From Alphaproteobacteria bacterium (GTDB taxonomy: Bacteria; Pseudomonadota; Alphaproteobacteria; UBA2966): a DNA stretch of 64,000 nt. Of this stretch, positions 34,547-44,062 are shown one piece after another; positions within the stretch are counted from its first letter, which is position 1, and every line of letters begins with the position of its first letter. The position numbers and the translations under genes were made by a program. Location: NCBI GenBank assembly GCA_018650465.1, contig JABIFY010000118.1:1-64000 (forward strand), written 5' to 3'. The notes under the pieces were generated by a model. That model did not search any database and had not been told where the DNA came from. It was given only the letters and a program-made list of their open reading frames with translations.

Positions 34547-36235
34547 TCAGGCCGTTTTGCTTTCTTCCAGGCCAAGTTCCTCGATCATGGCATCCCGCAT
34601 GATAAATTTCTGGATCTTGCCTGTGACCGTCATGGGAAATTCTTCAACAAATCGAACGTAACGCGGAATTTTGTAGTGGGCGATCTGCCCCTTGCAATAA
34701 TCCTTGACCCCGTCTTCTGTCAGATTTGCGCCGTCGTTCAACGTGATCCAGGCGCAGATTTCTTCACCATACTTTTCATCGGGCACACCAAACACCTGGA
34801 CATCCTGGACAGCATCGATGCCAAAAAGGTATTCTTCAATCTCGCGAGGATAGACGTTTTCGCCGCCCCGAATGACCATATCCTTCAATCGCCCTACGAT
34901 GTTACCATAACCATCTTCGTCAATAGTCGCGAGGTCACCGGTATGCATCCAGCCAGCCTTATCAATGGCCCTGGCCGACTGTTCAGGGTCCCCCCAATAG
35001 CCTTGCATTACGGAATAACCGCGGGTCAAAAATTCACCCGTTACACCTGGTGCCACAATTCGACCGTCCTCGTCGATAACTTTGGCTTCCACATGCGGCA
35101 TGATTTGGCCGACCGTAGATACGCGTCTTTCCAGTGGATCATCGGTGCTGCTTTGAAAGCTGACCGGACTGGTTTCAGTCATGCCATAAGCGATGGTGAC
35201 CTGATCCATATTCATCTCGGCAATGACACGCTTCATGACCTCGACCGGGCAGGGGGATCCCGCCATGATTCCGGTGCGCAATGTTGAAAGATCGTAATTC
35301 AGAAAATCAGGATGCTCCAGTTCAGCAATGAACATGGTTGGTACGCCATGCAAACCAGTACATTTTTCGTCTTCAACGGCTTTCAGAACAGAGCCGGGTT
35401 CAAAGGCTTCGTCTGGATAGATGATGGCAGCACCGTGGGTCAGGCAGGCCAGGTTGCCCAGGACCATGCCAAAACAATGGTATAACGGCACCGGTACGCA
35501 TAGCCGATCTTCCGGAGTCAGGTTCATGGCTTCACCGACAAAGAAACCGTTGTTGAGAATGTTGAAATGAGTCAGGGTGGCGCCTTTGGGAAAGCCCGTT
35601 GTGCCACTGGTAAACTGTACATTGATGTGATCATCAAATTGCAGCTCACTGGACAACTCTTTCAGACGGTCGTTGCTTTCTGGCGTTGCCGCCGCAGAGA
35701 TATGGGAAAACTGAAACGTGCCTGGGACCTCATCACCGCCGATGAGCACGACTGATTTCAGATCAGGCAAGCGCTGCGAGGAAAGGCTTCCGGCCTGCGA
35801 CTGATTGAGTTCCGGCGCGATTTCCCCCAGCATGGAAACATAATCGCTGGTCTTGAATGTTGCCGCCATGATCAGCATTTTGACGCCGACTTTGTTCAGG
35901 GCATATTCCAGCTCTGATATCCGATAAGCCGGGTTGATATTTACCAAAATTATGCCGGCCTTGGCCGTTGCAAATTGGGTGACCAGCCACTCACTGTTGT
36001 TGGGCGACCAGATGCCGACCCGATCTCCAGGCACCAGACCCATGGCGAGTAACCCGGCAGCACAGGCATCAACTTGTTTTCCCAGTTCCGCATAGGTCCA
36101 GCGGATATTCTGGTGCACAACCACCAATGCTTCGCGGTCCGCCCATTCTTCGACAGCCTTGTCGAAGTTCTGACCGATTGTTTCTCCGATCAAAGGTGTT
36201 GTGCTGGCACCATGGACGTATGACTGGGTAAGCAT
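34547..36235 (-). CDS. Fatty acyl-CoA synthetase (ACSF2/FadD35-like)
   Basis: A 562-residue AMP-forming ligase for medium- to long-chain fatty acids. Motifs: [70 protein letters not shown], and [12 protein letters not shown] with the catalytic Lys. Convergent with the DUF2817 gene; a terminator lies 5' of it on the minus strand, ending the upstream transcript. Confidence 0.87.
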   Translation of the reverse strand: MLTQSYVHGASTTPLIGETIGQNFDKAVEEWADREALVVVHQNIRWTYAELGKQVDACAAGLLAMGLVPGDRVGIWSPNNSEWLVTQFATAKAGIILVNINPAYRISELEYALNKVGVKMLIMAATFKTSDYVSMLGEIAPELNQSQAGSLSSQRLPDLKSVVLIGGDEVPGTFQFSHISAAATPESNDRLKELSSELQFDDHINVQFTSGTTGFPKGATLTHFNILNNGFFVGEAMNLTPEDRLCVPVPLYHCFGMVLGNLACLTHGAAIIYPDEAFEPGSVLKAVEDEKCTGLHGVPTMFIAELEHPDFLNYDLSTLRTGIMAGSPCPVEVMKRVIAEMNMDQVTIAYGMTETSPVSFQSSTDDPLERRVSTVGQIMPHVEAKVIDEDGRIVAPGVTGEFLTRGYSVMQGYWGDPEQSARAIDKAGWMHTGDLATIDEDGYGNIVGRLKDMVIRGGENVYPREIEEYLFGIDAVQDVQVFGVPDEKYGEEICAWITLNDGANLTEDGVKDYCKGQIAHYKIPRYVRFVEEFPMTVTGKIQKFIMRDAMIEELGLEESKTA

Positions 36236-36285
36236 TTGTGTAACTCCTGAATATGGTTTCAGGAATTGTAGTCAATTTGTTCAGC

Positions 36286-36324
36286 CATAAAAAGACCCGG
36301 CAACCAGGGCGTATGATTGCCGGG
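36286..36324 (-). terminator. Terminator of the 4-TM membrane gene
   Basis: CCCGGCAA (36296-36303) and TTGCCGGG (36317-36324) form a perfect 8-bp stem. On the minus strand it is followed by TCTTTTT, so it ends the transcript of 36351-36800. Confidence 0.8.
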
Positions 36325-36350
36325 AGGTTCAGCGTTACTGGTTTGTGTCG

Positions 36351-36800
36351 TTATACAAGGCTTGTTTGCCCTGAGACCTGGCCTTTTGCGTTGAAAACAC
36401 CCATGAATTCCAACAGACCCAGAATGGCAACAATGACAGCAATACCGATAACCAGGATCAGGCCGGTGCTTGTGAAAACTTCAGGCCACACAGTCAGGAT
36501 TGCGATGCTTGCGACGACCCAGAACACATCCATTGCTAAGACCAGCTTTGCTTGCAACAGGTTCAGGTGTTGTGGTCGGCTGACCAGCCAGACATCGACA
36601 GCGAAAACAAAAATAGCCAGACCGCCTGCAAGTAAAACCATCTCCATGTCGAAGCCAAATATCTTGACAGGTTGCGCCATCATCAGTGAAGCGATGGGGC
36701 CAGCCGCGATCATGAGTACAAGGCCGGACAATACGGAGAACAGGGCATTGGCCCGAAGTGTTTGCCGGAGAAAAGTCTGGTTTGACTGATTAGTGTTCAT
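36351..36800 (-). CDS. Four-helix membrane protein
   Basis: A 149-residue protein with four hydrophobic helices (FSVLSGLVLMIAAGPIASLM; MVLLAGGLAIFVFAVDVWLV; VLAMDVFWVVASIAILTVW; LILVIGIAVIVAILGLLEF). Family not recognised with confidence. It is divergent from an XRE-family regulator with a palindrome and direct repeats in between, so it is a likely target of that regulator. Confidence 0.65.
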   Translation of the reverse strand: MNTNQSNQTFLRQTLRANALFSVLSGLVLMIAAGPIASLMMAQPVKIFGFDMEMVLLAGGLAIFVFAVDVWLVSRPQHLNLLQAKLVLAMDVFWVVASIAILTVWPEVFTSTGLILVIGIAVIVAILGLLEFMGVFNAKGQVSGQTSLV

Positions 36801-36884
36801 AATGTTGATCCTCGTTTCTGGTTTGAGTTGACCTTTTGATCCGCTTGATCACAGACTTATCCGAACCTGAGGTGTGGCTGCAAT

Positions 36885-36926
36885 TACCTGCCAGGTAGTT
36901 GCGGCAAAATAAATTGACGGCAAAAT
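36885..36926. promoter_or_regulatory. Operator cluster before the XRE regulator
   Basis: TACCTGCCAGGTA (36885-36897) is a perfect palindrome. It is followed by a direct repeat: TTGCGGCAAAAT (36899-36910) and TTGACGGCAAAAT (36914-36926). Both lie in the divergent space between the membrane gene and the XRE gene and are plausible binding sites for that regulator. Confidence 0.5.
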
Positions 36927-36933
36927 GTGAGGC

Positions 36934-37743
36934 ATGATGAATACAGCCCAAAACGACTTTGCGCTCCTGTTGAAATCCTGGCGCGCCAAATGCGGGGTCA
37001 GTCAGCTGGAACTCAGCCTGCGCTGCGAAGTCTCTCAAAAACACATCAGTTTCCTGGAGCTTGCGCGCAACAGCCCCAGCAAGATCATGGTTTTGTTGAT
37101 CTGTGATGCGCTTGAAATTCCGCTCAGAGACCGCAACACATTGCTGCTGGCCGCAGGTTTTGCGCCGGGCTATCGCGAGAGCGATTTAAGCGCCCCGGAG
37201 CTGGCTGCCGTTGATCAGGCCCTCACCATGATGATGAACCAACAGGAACCGTTTCCGGCCATGGTTGTAGATGATTGTTACAACGTATTGCGGGCCAATA
37301 TGGGTGCCATGAAGTTGCAAGGATTTGTCTATGATGTTCAGAGACCTGAGGACTTCCCCGAAACGGCCGGAAATCTGCTACACGGGTTCTTTGCCCCGGA
37401 CGGTTATCGCGACCTCATAGGCAACTGGTCCGATGTCGCACCCTGTATCCTCAAGCGCCTGCAGGTGGAGGCATGGGCGGCAGGGGACAATTCCGGATTG
37501 CAGGAATTGCTGGACGAATTGACAGGCTTTCCGGGGGTGCCGGAGGACTGGAAACAGCACGTGCCGGGCGACTGGCAATCACCTGTGCTGACCGTCGATA
37601 TCAGTAAAAATGGTGTCGATCTAAGTTTCTTTTCCACCATTGCAACCCTTGGCACGCCTCAGGATGTGACCTTGCAGGAAATCCGTATTGAGTCGTGGTT
37701 CCCGGCGGATGATGCAACTCGCCAGTTTTTCATGGACAGTTGA
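36934..37743 (+). CDS. XRE-family regulator with MmyB-like ligand domain
   Basis: A 269-residue regulator. Residues about 8-65 form a HTH (LLKSWRAKCGVSQLELSLRCEVSQKHISFLE), and the C-terminal domain is the MmyB-type: DQALTMMMNQQEPFPAMVVDDCYNVLRAN and LHGFFAPDGYRDLIGNW. Such domains are thought to bind lipophilic or fatty-acid ligands. The divergent membrane gene is its likely target. Confidence 0.85.
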   Translation: MMNTAQNDFALLLKSWRAKCGVSQLELSLRCEVSQKHISFLELARNSPSKIMVLLICDALEIPLRDRNTLLLAAGFAPGYRESDLSAPELAAVDQALTMMMNQQEPFPAMVVDDCYNVLRANMGAMKLQGFVYDVQRPEDFPETAGNLLHGFFAPDGYRDLIGNWSDVAPCILKRLQVEAWAAGDNSGLQELLDELTGFPGVPEDWKQHVPGDWQSPVLTVDISKNGVDLSFFSTIATLGTPQDVTLQEIRIESWFPADDATRQFFMDS

Positions 37744-37885
37744 TATCGGGCAATCAAGCTGTCGATGAAACCTGTCTGTTTATGGTACATGTCTACAAGT
37801 TGTATGGGTTATAATCACCTTGACGAATGGGCCCAGTGGACCAAAATCAGGTTTTGGAACAAACACGGCGCAAGGCACATCAGCA

Positions 37886-38452
37886 ATGGTATTTTCCCTA
37901 TTTGGAAAAAGCATCAAGACCCAGGAAAAGGAGCTCCGGTCGGAGCTTTCGAAGGACAAGTTTGTCGCCGAATTCGAAAATACTCTGGGGGCGTTTAAAA
38001 TTGTACCCACTGTGCGACCTGGAAAATCCGTTGAATTTTGCCAGGTTGAGGCTGCTGCCTGCTACATTCTTGAAGAGGGTATAAAGCAGGCTGACGCAAA
38101 AGGGTTGATCAAGACAATCAAGGACCTGGAGGCCGCAGCCGTTTTTAGCGTTGTTGCGGTGGAGTTCATGGGGCGCTATTGGGGTGTCAGTGAATCTGAT
38201 CGTCGGGCTTTACAGGGTATTGTTCCAGGCGTGGTTTTCCCACGCGTCAGTGGAAAACTGATGGGTAGTAAAGCGGCAGATGTCGTTGGACAATGTGTCA
38301 CAAAAGGTGTTGTTCGATATGCCAGTAATTCAAACCGGAAGAAATTCTCGAACATCATCTCCAGAATTGAAAGTGACCTGAGCCAGTTTGTCAGTCAACG
38401 GGACCCGGTCTATCTGGATACCTTCTCACGATATATGAACGAACTGCGCTAG
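37886..38452 (+). CDS. Hypothetical protein
   Basis: A 188-residue, probably cytoplasmic protein. Only a helical, cysteine-containing central part (CQVEAAACYILEEGIKQAD) and a conserved-looking ISRIESDLSQFVSQRDPVYLD are distinctive. There is no signal peptide. ATG 37886 (MVFSLFGKS) seems more natural than the ORF-track start, but neither has a good ribosome site. Family not recognised. Confidence 0.45.
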   Translation: MVFSLFGKSIKTQEKELRSELSKDKFVAEFENTLGAFKIVPTVRPGKSVEFCQVEAAACYILEEGIKQADAKGLIKTIKDLEAAAVFSVVAVEFMGRYWGVSESDRRALQGIVPGVVFPRVSGKLMGSKAADVVGQCVTKGVVRYASNSNRKKFSNIISRIESDLSQFVSQRDPVYLDTFSRYMNELR

Positions 38453-38559
38453 AATCAGTCTTCGTTGAGATCTCTTCCTTTTTCCCATGAGATTGAGGTG
38501 CCGGGATATTTTGACTATTGTCAGTAATATCCAAGGGTGCTTTATCGCAGGGGGTAAAT

Positions 38560-39405
38560 TTGACGATCGGCATACTGACAGACGAGCAGTTTAAGGCTTA
38601 TCAAAGTGACGGATACGTTCTTGTTCCCGGGTTATTCAATGGGCAAGAAACTGATTTGCTGCGTTCCGCCATGGAAACTGACCCGAACATTGGCGAACGT
38701 CTATATGCCCGGACAGACAATGATGGTGGTGCCACACGCATGATGACCTGGAACCATCCAGGCAACAGCATTTATGGTTTGGCCGCGCGTTCAATTCGTG
38801 TTGTCGATACAATGGAAGCCTTGTTGGGCGGTGAGGTCTATCACTACCATTCAAAGCTGACGGCCAAGAATGCCCGTGAGGGGGGTGCCTGGGAGTGGCA
38901 CCAGGATTATGGCTACTGGTACCATAACGGATGTCTTGAGCCGCAAATGGCCAGTGTGATGATTGCCCTGGATCATGCCACGTCGGAAAATGGCTGCCTT
39001 CAGGTTCTGAAAGGTTCGCACTTGTTGGGCCGGATTGATCACGATATCACGCCGGGGGCCCAGGTGGGGGCAGATCTGGATCGGCTCGAAGAAATAAAGA
39101 AGCGTCTTGAACTGGTTTATTGCGAAATGGAACCAGGGGACGGGTTGTTTTTCCACTGCAACACCTTGCACCGGTCAGATGCCAATGAATCAGACAAGCG
39201 TCGCTGGACCCTGATTTGCTGCTATAATGCGGCGCGCAATGATCCGGTTATTGAACACCATCATCCAGGTTACACGCCGCTGCACAAAGTACCGGATTCG
39301 GCCATGCTCGAAGCCGGCATGACATTTGGTACAGGGACCGACGAAGGGTTCTTCGCGGCACCAGCCAATCCAAAAAGCCTCGAAGAAAAATCAAACCGGA
39401 GCTGA
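38560..39405 (+). CDS. Phytanoyl-CoA dioxygenase-family (PhyH) Fe(II)/2-oxoglutarate oxygenase
   Basis: A 281-residue protein with the PhyH double-stranded beta-helix: LTDEQFKAYQSDGYVLVPGLF, the iron motif WHQDYGYWYHNG (H-x-D), and the distal His in NTLHRSDANESDKRR. It would hydroxylate a substrate using Fe(II), oxygen and 2-oxoglutarate. I use TTG 38560 with an upstream GGGGG. Its stop is 9 bases before a threonine aldolase, suggesting joint action on a beta-hydroxy amino acid or related compound (inference). Confidence 0.8.
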   Translation: MTIGILTDEQFKAYQSDGYVLVPGLFNGQETDLLRSAMETDPNIGERLYARTDNDGGATRMMTWNHPGNSIYGLAARSIRVVDTMEALLGGEVYHYHSKLTAKNAREGGAWEWHQDYGYWYHNGCLEPQMASVMIALDHATSENGCLQVLKGSHLLGRIDHDITPGAQVGADLDRLEEIKKRLELVYCEMEPGDGLFFHCNTLHRSDANESDKRRWTLICCYNAARNDPVIEHHHPGYTPLHKVPDSAMLEAGMTFGTGTDEGFFAAPANPKSLEEKSNRS

Positions 39406-39414
39406 TACAACACT

Positions 39415-40461
39415 ATGTCGCAAAACCTGATTAACCTGTATTCCGATACCCAGACAAAACCATCGCTTGAGATGCGCCAGGCTATCGCCAATGCGGACGT
39501 TGGCGACGAACAGCAAGAAGTTGATCCGACCACCAATCAGCTGCAAAACATGGTTGCTGAATTGCTGGGCAAAGAAGCTGCGCTGTTCTTGCCGTCTGGT
39601 GTGATGTGCAACCAGATCGCGGTTAAAGTCTGGACCAATCCCGGCGAAGAAATCATCTTGCACGAAACCGCCCATATCGTGAATTTTGAATCAGGCGGTG
39701 CGGCGGCCCTGAGTGGAACCATGTCACAAAATTTGACGGGTGAGCGCGGTATGTTCACGGCGGATCAGGTGCGGGATGCCTTGCGCCCCAAGGGGCGTCA
39801 TCATCCGGTGCAAAGTTTGTTGGCAGTGGAAAATACGGCCAATCTTGGCGGTGGTGCCATATGGCCGGTTGATCAGATACAGGCCGTTTGCGATGTGGCC
39901 CATGAAAGTGGCCTCAAAACCCATCTTGATGGTGCACGCTTGTTAAATGCCGTCGTGGCAAGTGGCACTCCAGCTTCTGCCTATGCAGCACCGTTTGATT
40001 CCCTTTGGATCGACCTGTCCAAGGGCCTGGGCTGTCCTGTCGGAGGTGTCCTGGCGGGCAGTCGTGATTTCATCAATGACGCCTTTCGCTACAAACACAT
40101 GTATGGCGGCGCCATGCGTCAGTCTGGCATTATTGCCGCTGCTGGTGTTTATGCCTTGGAAAACAACATTGACCGCATGCAGGACGATCATGAAAATGCC
40201 CGGCATTTTGCTGACTTGTTAGGTGATATCCCTGGTATTGATGTGCCGGATGCCAACATCGAAACAAACATGGTCTACTTTGATGTCTCAGGCACCGGTT
40301 TGTCCGCCGCAGATGTATCAGCGCGATTACTGGACAAGGGTGTGAAAATTGGAGCGACAAGCGATACCCGCTTGCGGGCAGTGACGCACCTGGACGTTTC
40401 TCGTGATCACATCAGTGCCGCAGCAACAGCATTACGCGAGGTTTGTGAAGCCGCAGGCTGA
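39415..40461 (+). CDS. ltaE: Low-specificity L-threonine aldolase
   Basis: A 348-residue fold-type I PLP enzyme that cleaves beta-hydroxy-alpha-amino acids to glycine and an aldehyde. Landmarks: LYSDTQTKPSLEMRQAIANADVGDEQQ at the N-terminus, HETAHIVNFESGG, HLDGARLLNA, and SLWIDLSKGLGCPVGG with the PLP lysine. The next gene is convergent. The short palindrome GCTGAAGGACTTCAGC spans the end of the gene. Confidence 0.88.
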   Translation: MSQNLINLYSDTQTKPSLEMRQAIANADVGDEQQEVDPTTNQLQNMVAELLGKEAALFLPSGVMCNQIAVKVWTNPGEEIILHETAHIVNFESGGAAALSGTMSQNLTGERGMFTADQVRDALRPKGRHHPVQSLLAVENTANLGGGAIWPVDQIQAVCDVAHESGLKTHLDGARLLNAVVASGTPASAYAAPFDSLWIDLSKGLGCPVGGVLAGSRDFINDAFRYKHMYGGAMRQSGIIAAAGVYALENNIDRMQDDHENARHFADLLGDIPGIDVPDANIETNMVYFDVSGTGLSAADVSARLLDKGVKIGATSDTRLRAVTHLDVSRDHISAAATALREVCEAAG

Positions 40462-40473
40462 AGGACTTCAGCG

Positions 40474-41487
40474 TCAGTCGACCTTGATCAACAATTTGCC
40501 GGAATTCTCACCACGATACAGCATGGCAATGGCATCTGGTGCGGCCTCGGCGCCATCCAGTACTTGCTCGTTGTATGCCAGCTTGCCGTCCCTGATCCAC
40601 CCCGCCAGAGCGACATATGCTTCGTCATAGCGATCCTTGTAGTCAAATACGATCAGCCCCTGCATGCGGGCACGGGCCACCAGAAGCTGGCGATGAACGC
40701 GGGGGCCTTGCGGTAACGGGTCCCAGTCCGCGATTGAGGCTGTGCCACATATCGTGATGCGGGCACCAATAGCCAAATTACTCATTACAGCATCGCTGAT
40801 GGGGCCGCTGGTATTGTCGAAATAGCAGTTCACGCCATCAGGGCAGACTGTCTTGATAGCGTCTGCAACATTTTCTTCACGATAGTTGATAACCTGGTCG
40901 TAACCGAACTTCTCCCGGCACAAGGCCATTTTTTCTTCGCTGCTGGTGATGCCAACCGTTTTGCAGCCTCTGATTTTGGCCAGTTGACCGACCGCAGAGC
41001 CGACAGCCCCGGCCGCCGTTGAAACGACAACAGTTTCACCTGGCTGTGGGTCACAAATATCCAGCAATCCAAAATAAGCTGTGACGCCATTCAGACCCAT
41101 GATGCCGAGGGCCAGGGAAGGGGGCAGGTCGGTTTCTGTTACCTTGCGATCAACATCTTCACCTTTGCAGACCGTAAATCGTTGCCAGCCAAACATACCC
41201 ATAACGATTTCATCTGCCCTATAGTCCGGATGACGGCTGGCGACGACTTTGCCAACAGCCAGTGATCGCATTGTGGCACCGACTTCCACAGGTGGGAGAT
41301 AGTTGGGCAGGTCGTTCACCCAGCCCCGCATGGCAGGATCAACCGACCAGTAGTCATTTTCGATCAGTATTTCACCGTCCACCAGATCAGGTACAGGGAT
41401 TTCATCAACGGAAAAATGTTCGGCCTGGGGAATACCTTTTGGTCGGCTGGAAAGGGTAACGCGACGATTGATCAGGTTTGATGACAT
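40474..41487 (-). CDS. MDR-family NADP-dependent oxidoreductase (CurA/prostaglandin-reductase-like)
   Basis: A 337-residue zinc-independent medium-chain reductase. N-terminal VTLSSRPKGIPQAEHFSVDEIPVP, VVVSTAAGAVGSAVGQLAKIRGC (Rossmann glycine motif), SEEKMALCREKFGYDQVINY and PQGPRVHRQLLVARARMQG are typical of the CurA-like branch, which reduces alpha,beta-unsaturated ketones or aldehydes with NADPH. I use ATG 41487 (MSSNLINRR). Confidence 0.85.
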   Translation of the reverse strand: MSSNLINRRVTLSSRPKGIPQAEHFSVDEIPVPDLVDGEILIENDYWSVDPAMRGWVNDLPNYLPPVEVGATMRSLAVGKVVASRHPDYRADEIVMGMFGWQRFTVCKGEDVDRKVTETDLPPSLALGIMGLNGVTAYFGLLDICDPQPGETVVVSTAAGAVGSAVGQLAKIRGCKTVGITSSEEKMALCREKFGYDQVINYREENVADAIKTVCPDGVNCYFDNTSGPISDAVMSNLAIGARITICGTASIADWDPLPQGPRVHRQLLVARARMQGLIVFDYKDRYDEAYVALAGWIRDGKLAYNEQVLDGAEAAPDAIAMLYRGENSGKLLIKVD

Positions 41488-41640
41488 TCTTTTTCCCCGG
41501 CTTTTCCGATAAATTGCCAGGAGATTATGATGGGGAAACAAATGGCCCGTCCAGTGGCATCGACCCTTTTATCAGCAATACCAGTGCCGACCTGCTCAAG
41601 GTTAATCTGTTCAGGTTGTGCTCAAATGATCTGGCGGTGT

Positions 41641-42258
41641 TTAACCGATGGTGCGCTTATAGATCGGCATGCTCCAGCCATATTTGATGGCCGCACCGCG
41701 CACAGCAATGGTGGCGAAGAACCCCATGGCGAGGGCCAGAGATGGTTCCTGCCAAATTTTCCAGGACCACAAATAGGTACTGCTGCCAAAAATGGCTGCC
41801 ATGGCATAGATTTCCTTGCGCAGGATCAAGGGAATTTCGCCGCAGATAATATCCCGGATCAAGCCGCCGGCGATGGCGGTTAATGTACCCATGATGACAG
41901 CGACCAGGTCACTGACGCCGGCCTGAAGGGCGCGTTCAGTGCCCAGCGTCGCGAACAGGGCCAGGCCAAAGGCATCGCACCAGATCAACAGGGTAAAACG
42001 CGAGGCAACTTTATGGGCCCAAAAGAAAGTGAATATAGCAGCCGCGAAGCAAACATAAAGGAAGACATTTTGCTCGACCCAAAAGACCGGTGTTTGGCCC
42101 AAAAACAAATCACGCAATGTGCCACCGCCAATGGCAGGCGCCAGGGCGACGACCAGAAAGCCGAAAATGTCCAGGTTCTTGCGAGCGGCTGCCATGGCGC
42201 CGGACAAGGCAAAAACGATTGTCCCGGCAATTTCGAACCAGAATATCATTTCTGACAT
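41641..42258 (-). CDS. TRIC/UPF0126-family cation channel
   Basis: A 205-residue protein of seven helices in two repeats: FEIAGTIVFALSGAMAAARKNLDIFG, IGGGTLRDLFLGQTPVFW and then the second repeat GTLTAIAGGLIRDIICGEIPLIL. Bacterial TRIC-type proteins form K+-permeable channels; members such as YadS are otherwise uncharacterised. ATG 42258 follows GAGGAAG. A terminator of the upstream ligase gene separates it from that transcript. Confidence 0.85.
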   Translation of the reverse strand: MSEMIFWFEIAGTIVFALSGAMAAARKNLDIFGFLVVALAPAIGGGTLRDLFLGQTPVFWVEQNVFLYVCFAAAIFTFFWAHKVASRFTLLIWCDAFGLALFATLGTERALQAGVSDLVAVIMGTLTAIAGGLIRDIICGEIPLILRKEIYAMAAIFGSSTYLWSWKIWQEPSLALAMGFFATIAVRGAAIKYGWSMPIYKRTIG

Positions 42259-42272
42259 GACGACTTCCTCGG

Positions 42273-42309
42273 TAAAAAAGGGGCCAAACAAAGTGACTTT
42301 GTCTGGCCC
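42273..42309 (-). terminator. Terminator of the fadD-like gene
   Basis: GGGCCAAACAAAG (42281-42293) pairs with CTTTGTCTGGCCC (42297-42309) with one mismatch around TGA. On the minus strand it is followed by CTTTTTT. It ends the transcript of the gene stopping at 42349. Confidence 0.85.
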
Positions 42310-42348
42310 ATAATTTCGAATTCAGAAAATCACAATTGCAAAGAAGTG

Positions 42349-43971
42349 CTAGCGCAATTCACGTCGCAAGATTTTACCAACTGTGCTTTTTGGCACTTCG
42401 TCGATAAATGCGATCTGTTTGGGGACCTTGTAGCCTGTGAGATTCTTGCGCGCATATTCAATAATGGTCTCTGGCGTCAAGCCGTCGTCTTTCTTGACGA
42501 CAAACAGTTTCAGGGCTTCTCCAGTGGCATCATCAGGTACCCCGATGCAGGCGCATTCAGCAACTTCGTCCATCATGGCGACGACGCCTTCGATTTCGTT
42601 AGGGTAAACGTTGAACCCTGAAACCAGCACCATGTCCTTCATGCGGTCCACAACTTTCAGGAAACCGTCTTCTGAAAGCTCAGCCACATCGCCTGAGCGC
42701 AAATAGCCGTCGGGCCAGAAGGCTTCCTTGTTGGCTTCGTCCTGACGCCAATATCCAGGCATGACCTGGGGGCCCTTGATGCACAATTCACCTGCTTCAC
42801 CAAAGCCCAGTTCCTTGCCATCTTCATCCCGGATGGAAATATCGGTTGAGGATACAGGAATGCCGATGGTGCCGGAAAAAGACTGCGCGGGAACCAGGTT
42901 TACAGAGACAACTGGCGAGGTTTCACTCATGCCAAAGCCTTCGCAGATGTGATGGCCGGTCACTTCATTCCAGCGGTTCGAGACAGCTTCCTGAACGGCG
43001 CTGCCGCCACCCAGGCAATAGCGCAATGCCGAGAAGTCCAGGTCTTCGAAACCAGGTGTCATCAGCAAGCCATTATACAAGGTATTCACACCGGTAAAGA
43101 CAGTGAACTTCCACTTGCCCATTTCAGCCACAAAGCCGGGCATGTCACGCGGGTTGGTGATCAACACAATGGTGCCACCAACCGACACATACATCAGACA
43201 ATTCACGACAAGGGCGAAGATGTGATAAAGCGGAATGGCGGTAATGACGATTTCACCATCTTCTGAAATTGTCTCACCCAGGAAGGCTTTAATTTGTTCA
43301 ATATTGCTGACCAGGTTGGTATGCGTCAGCGCCGCACCCTTGGAAAGGCCTGTTGTGCCACCCGTATATTGCAAAAACACGTAATCACTGCCTGTCAGGC
43401 CAGGGTCAGTGAATGTTTGGTCCGCACCTTTGGTGGTTGCATCAGTCAGGCTTGATGTGATTGTCAGACTTTCGTCAGCTGGTGGACTTGGAATACCTGC
43501 GCCGAGATAATCATCCAGAGTCAGGGTGACAATATTCTTGATCTTGGTGCCTTCCAGGGCCTCGGCCAAAACCGGTGTTGAGCCTGTAAAAATAACTATT
43601 GTGTCAGTGTCAGCATCCTGCAACTGATGGCGAAGTTCACGTCCTGTATACAGGGGGTTCACATTCACCTGAATGGCACCGGCTGCAATGATGCCGAACA
43701 TGGCGACAGGAAAGGCCATGCAATTAGGTGTCATCAGGGCGATGCGATCACCTTTTTTGATACCTAATTCATTCTGTAGCCAAGCCGCGAAATTACGTGA
43801 CAGTGCGTGAACTTCACCATAAGTGCGCGTCGCGCCAAAACTTGAGAAGGCAGTGCGGTCCGCATGTTTCTCACAGGCTGTATCAAACAGGCTGGACAGG
43901 GTTGCATCCGCAGGAATATTAACTTCTGCAGGAATCTTGTCGCCGTAATGTTTTTGCCAAATGCGTTCCAT
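42349..43971 (-). CDS. Long-chain-fatty-acid-CoA ligase (FadD-like)
   Basis: A 540-residue AMP-forming ligase. It has the FadD-like opening MERIWQKHYGDKIPAEVNIP, LQYTGGTTGLSKGAALTH, CEGFGMSETSPVVSVN, GYLRSGDVAELSEDGF, RMKDMVLVSGFNVYPNEIEGV and KSTVGKILRRELR with the catalytic lysine. I use ATG 43971, which has AGGGAAA upstream; the longer ORF runs back into the MaoC gene. It follows the MaoC gene on the same strand by 91 bases. Confidence 0.87.
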   Translation of the reverse strand: MERIWQKHYGDKIPAEVNIPADATLSSLFDTACEKHADRTAFSSFGATRTYGEVHALSRNFAAWLQNELGIKKGDRIALMTPNCMAFPVAMFGIIAAGAIQVNVNPLYTGRELRHQLQDADTDTIVIFTGSTPVLAEALEGTKIKNIVTLTLDDYLGAGIPSPPADESLTITSSLTDATTKGADQTFTDPGLTGSDYVFLQYTGGTTGLSKGAALTHTNLVSNIEQIKAFLGETISEDGEIVITAIPLYHIFALVVNCLMYVSVGGTIVLITNPRDMPGFVAEMGKWKFTVFTGVNTLYNGLLMTPGFEDLDFSALRYCLGGGSAVQEAVSNRWNEVTGHHICEGFGMSETSPVVSVNLVPAQSFSGTIGIPVSSTDISIRDEDGKELGFGEAGELCIKGPQVMPGYWRQDEANKEAFWPDGYLRSGDVAELSEDGFLKVVDRMKDMVLVSGFNVYPNEIEGVVAMMDEVAECACIGVPDDATGEALKLFVVKKDDGLTPETIIEYARKNLTGYKVPKQIAFIDEVPKSTVGKILRRELR

Positions 43972-44062
43972 AGTGTTTCCCTGTGTCTGATAATTTGTCG
44001 GTCTGATCTGTTTGTTTTTGGATTTTTCCCGGTTATGCACCAATGAACAGGACGTGTCGAGG

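Noticed and set aside
34529-35287. Plus-strand ORF of 252 codons
   Set aside because: Antisense to the fatty acyl-CoA synthetase, which has intact motifs throughout; no supporting start.
40457-40472. Palindrome GCTGAAGGACTTCAGC as a terminator between convergent genes
   Set aside because: The stem is only 6-7 bp and no T-run follows on either strand. It overlaps the stop of the threonine aldolase gene and is not convincing as a terminator.
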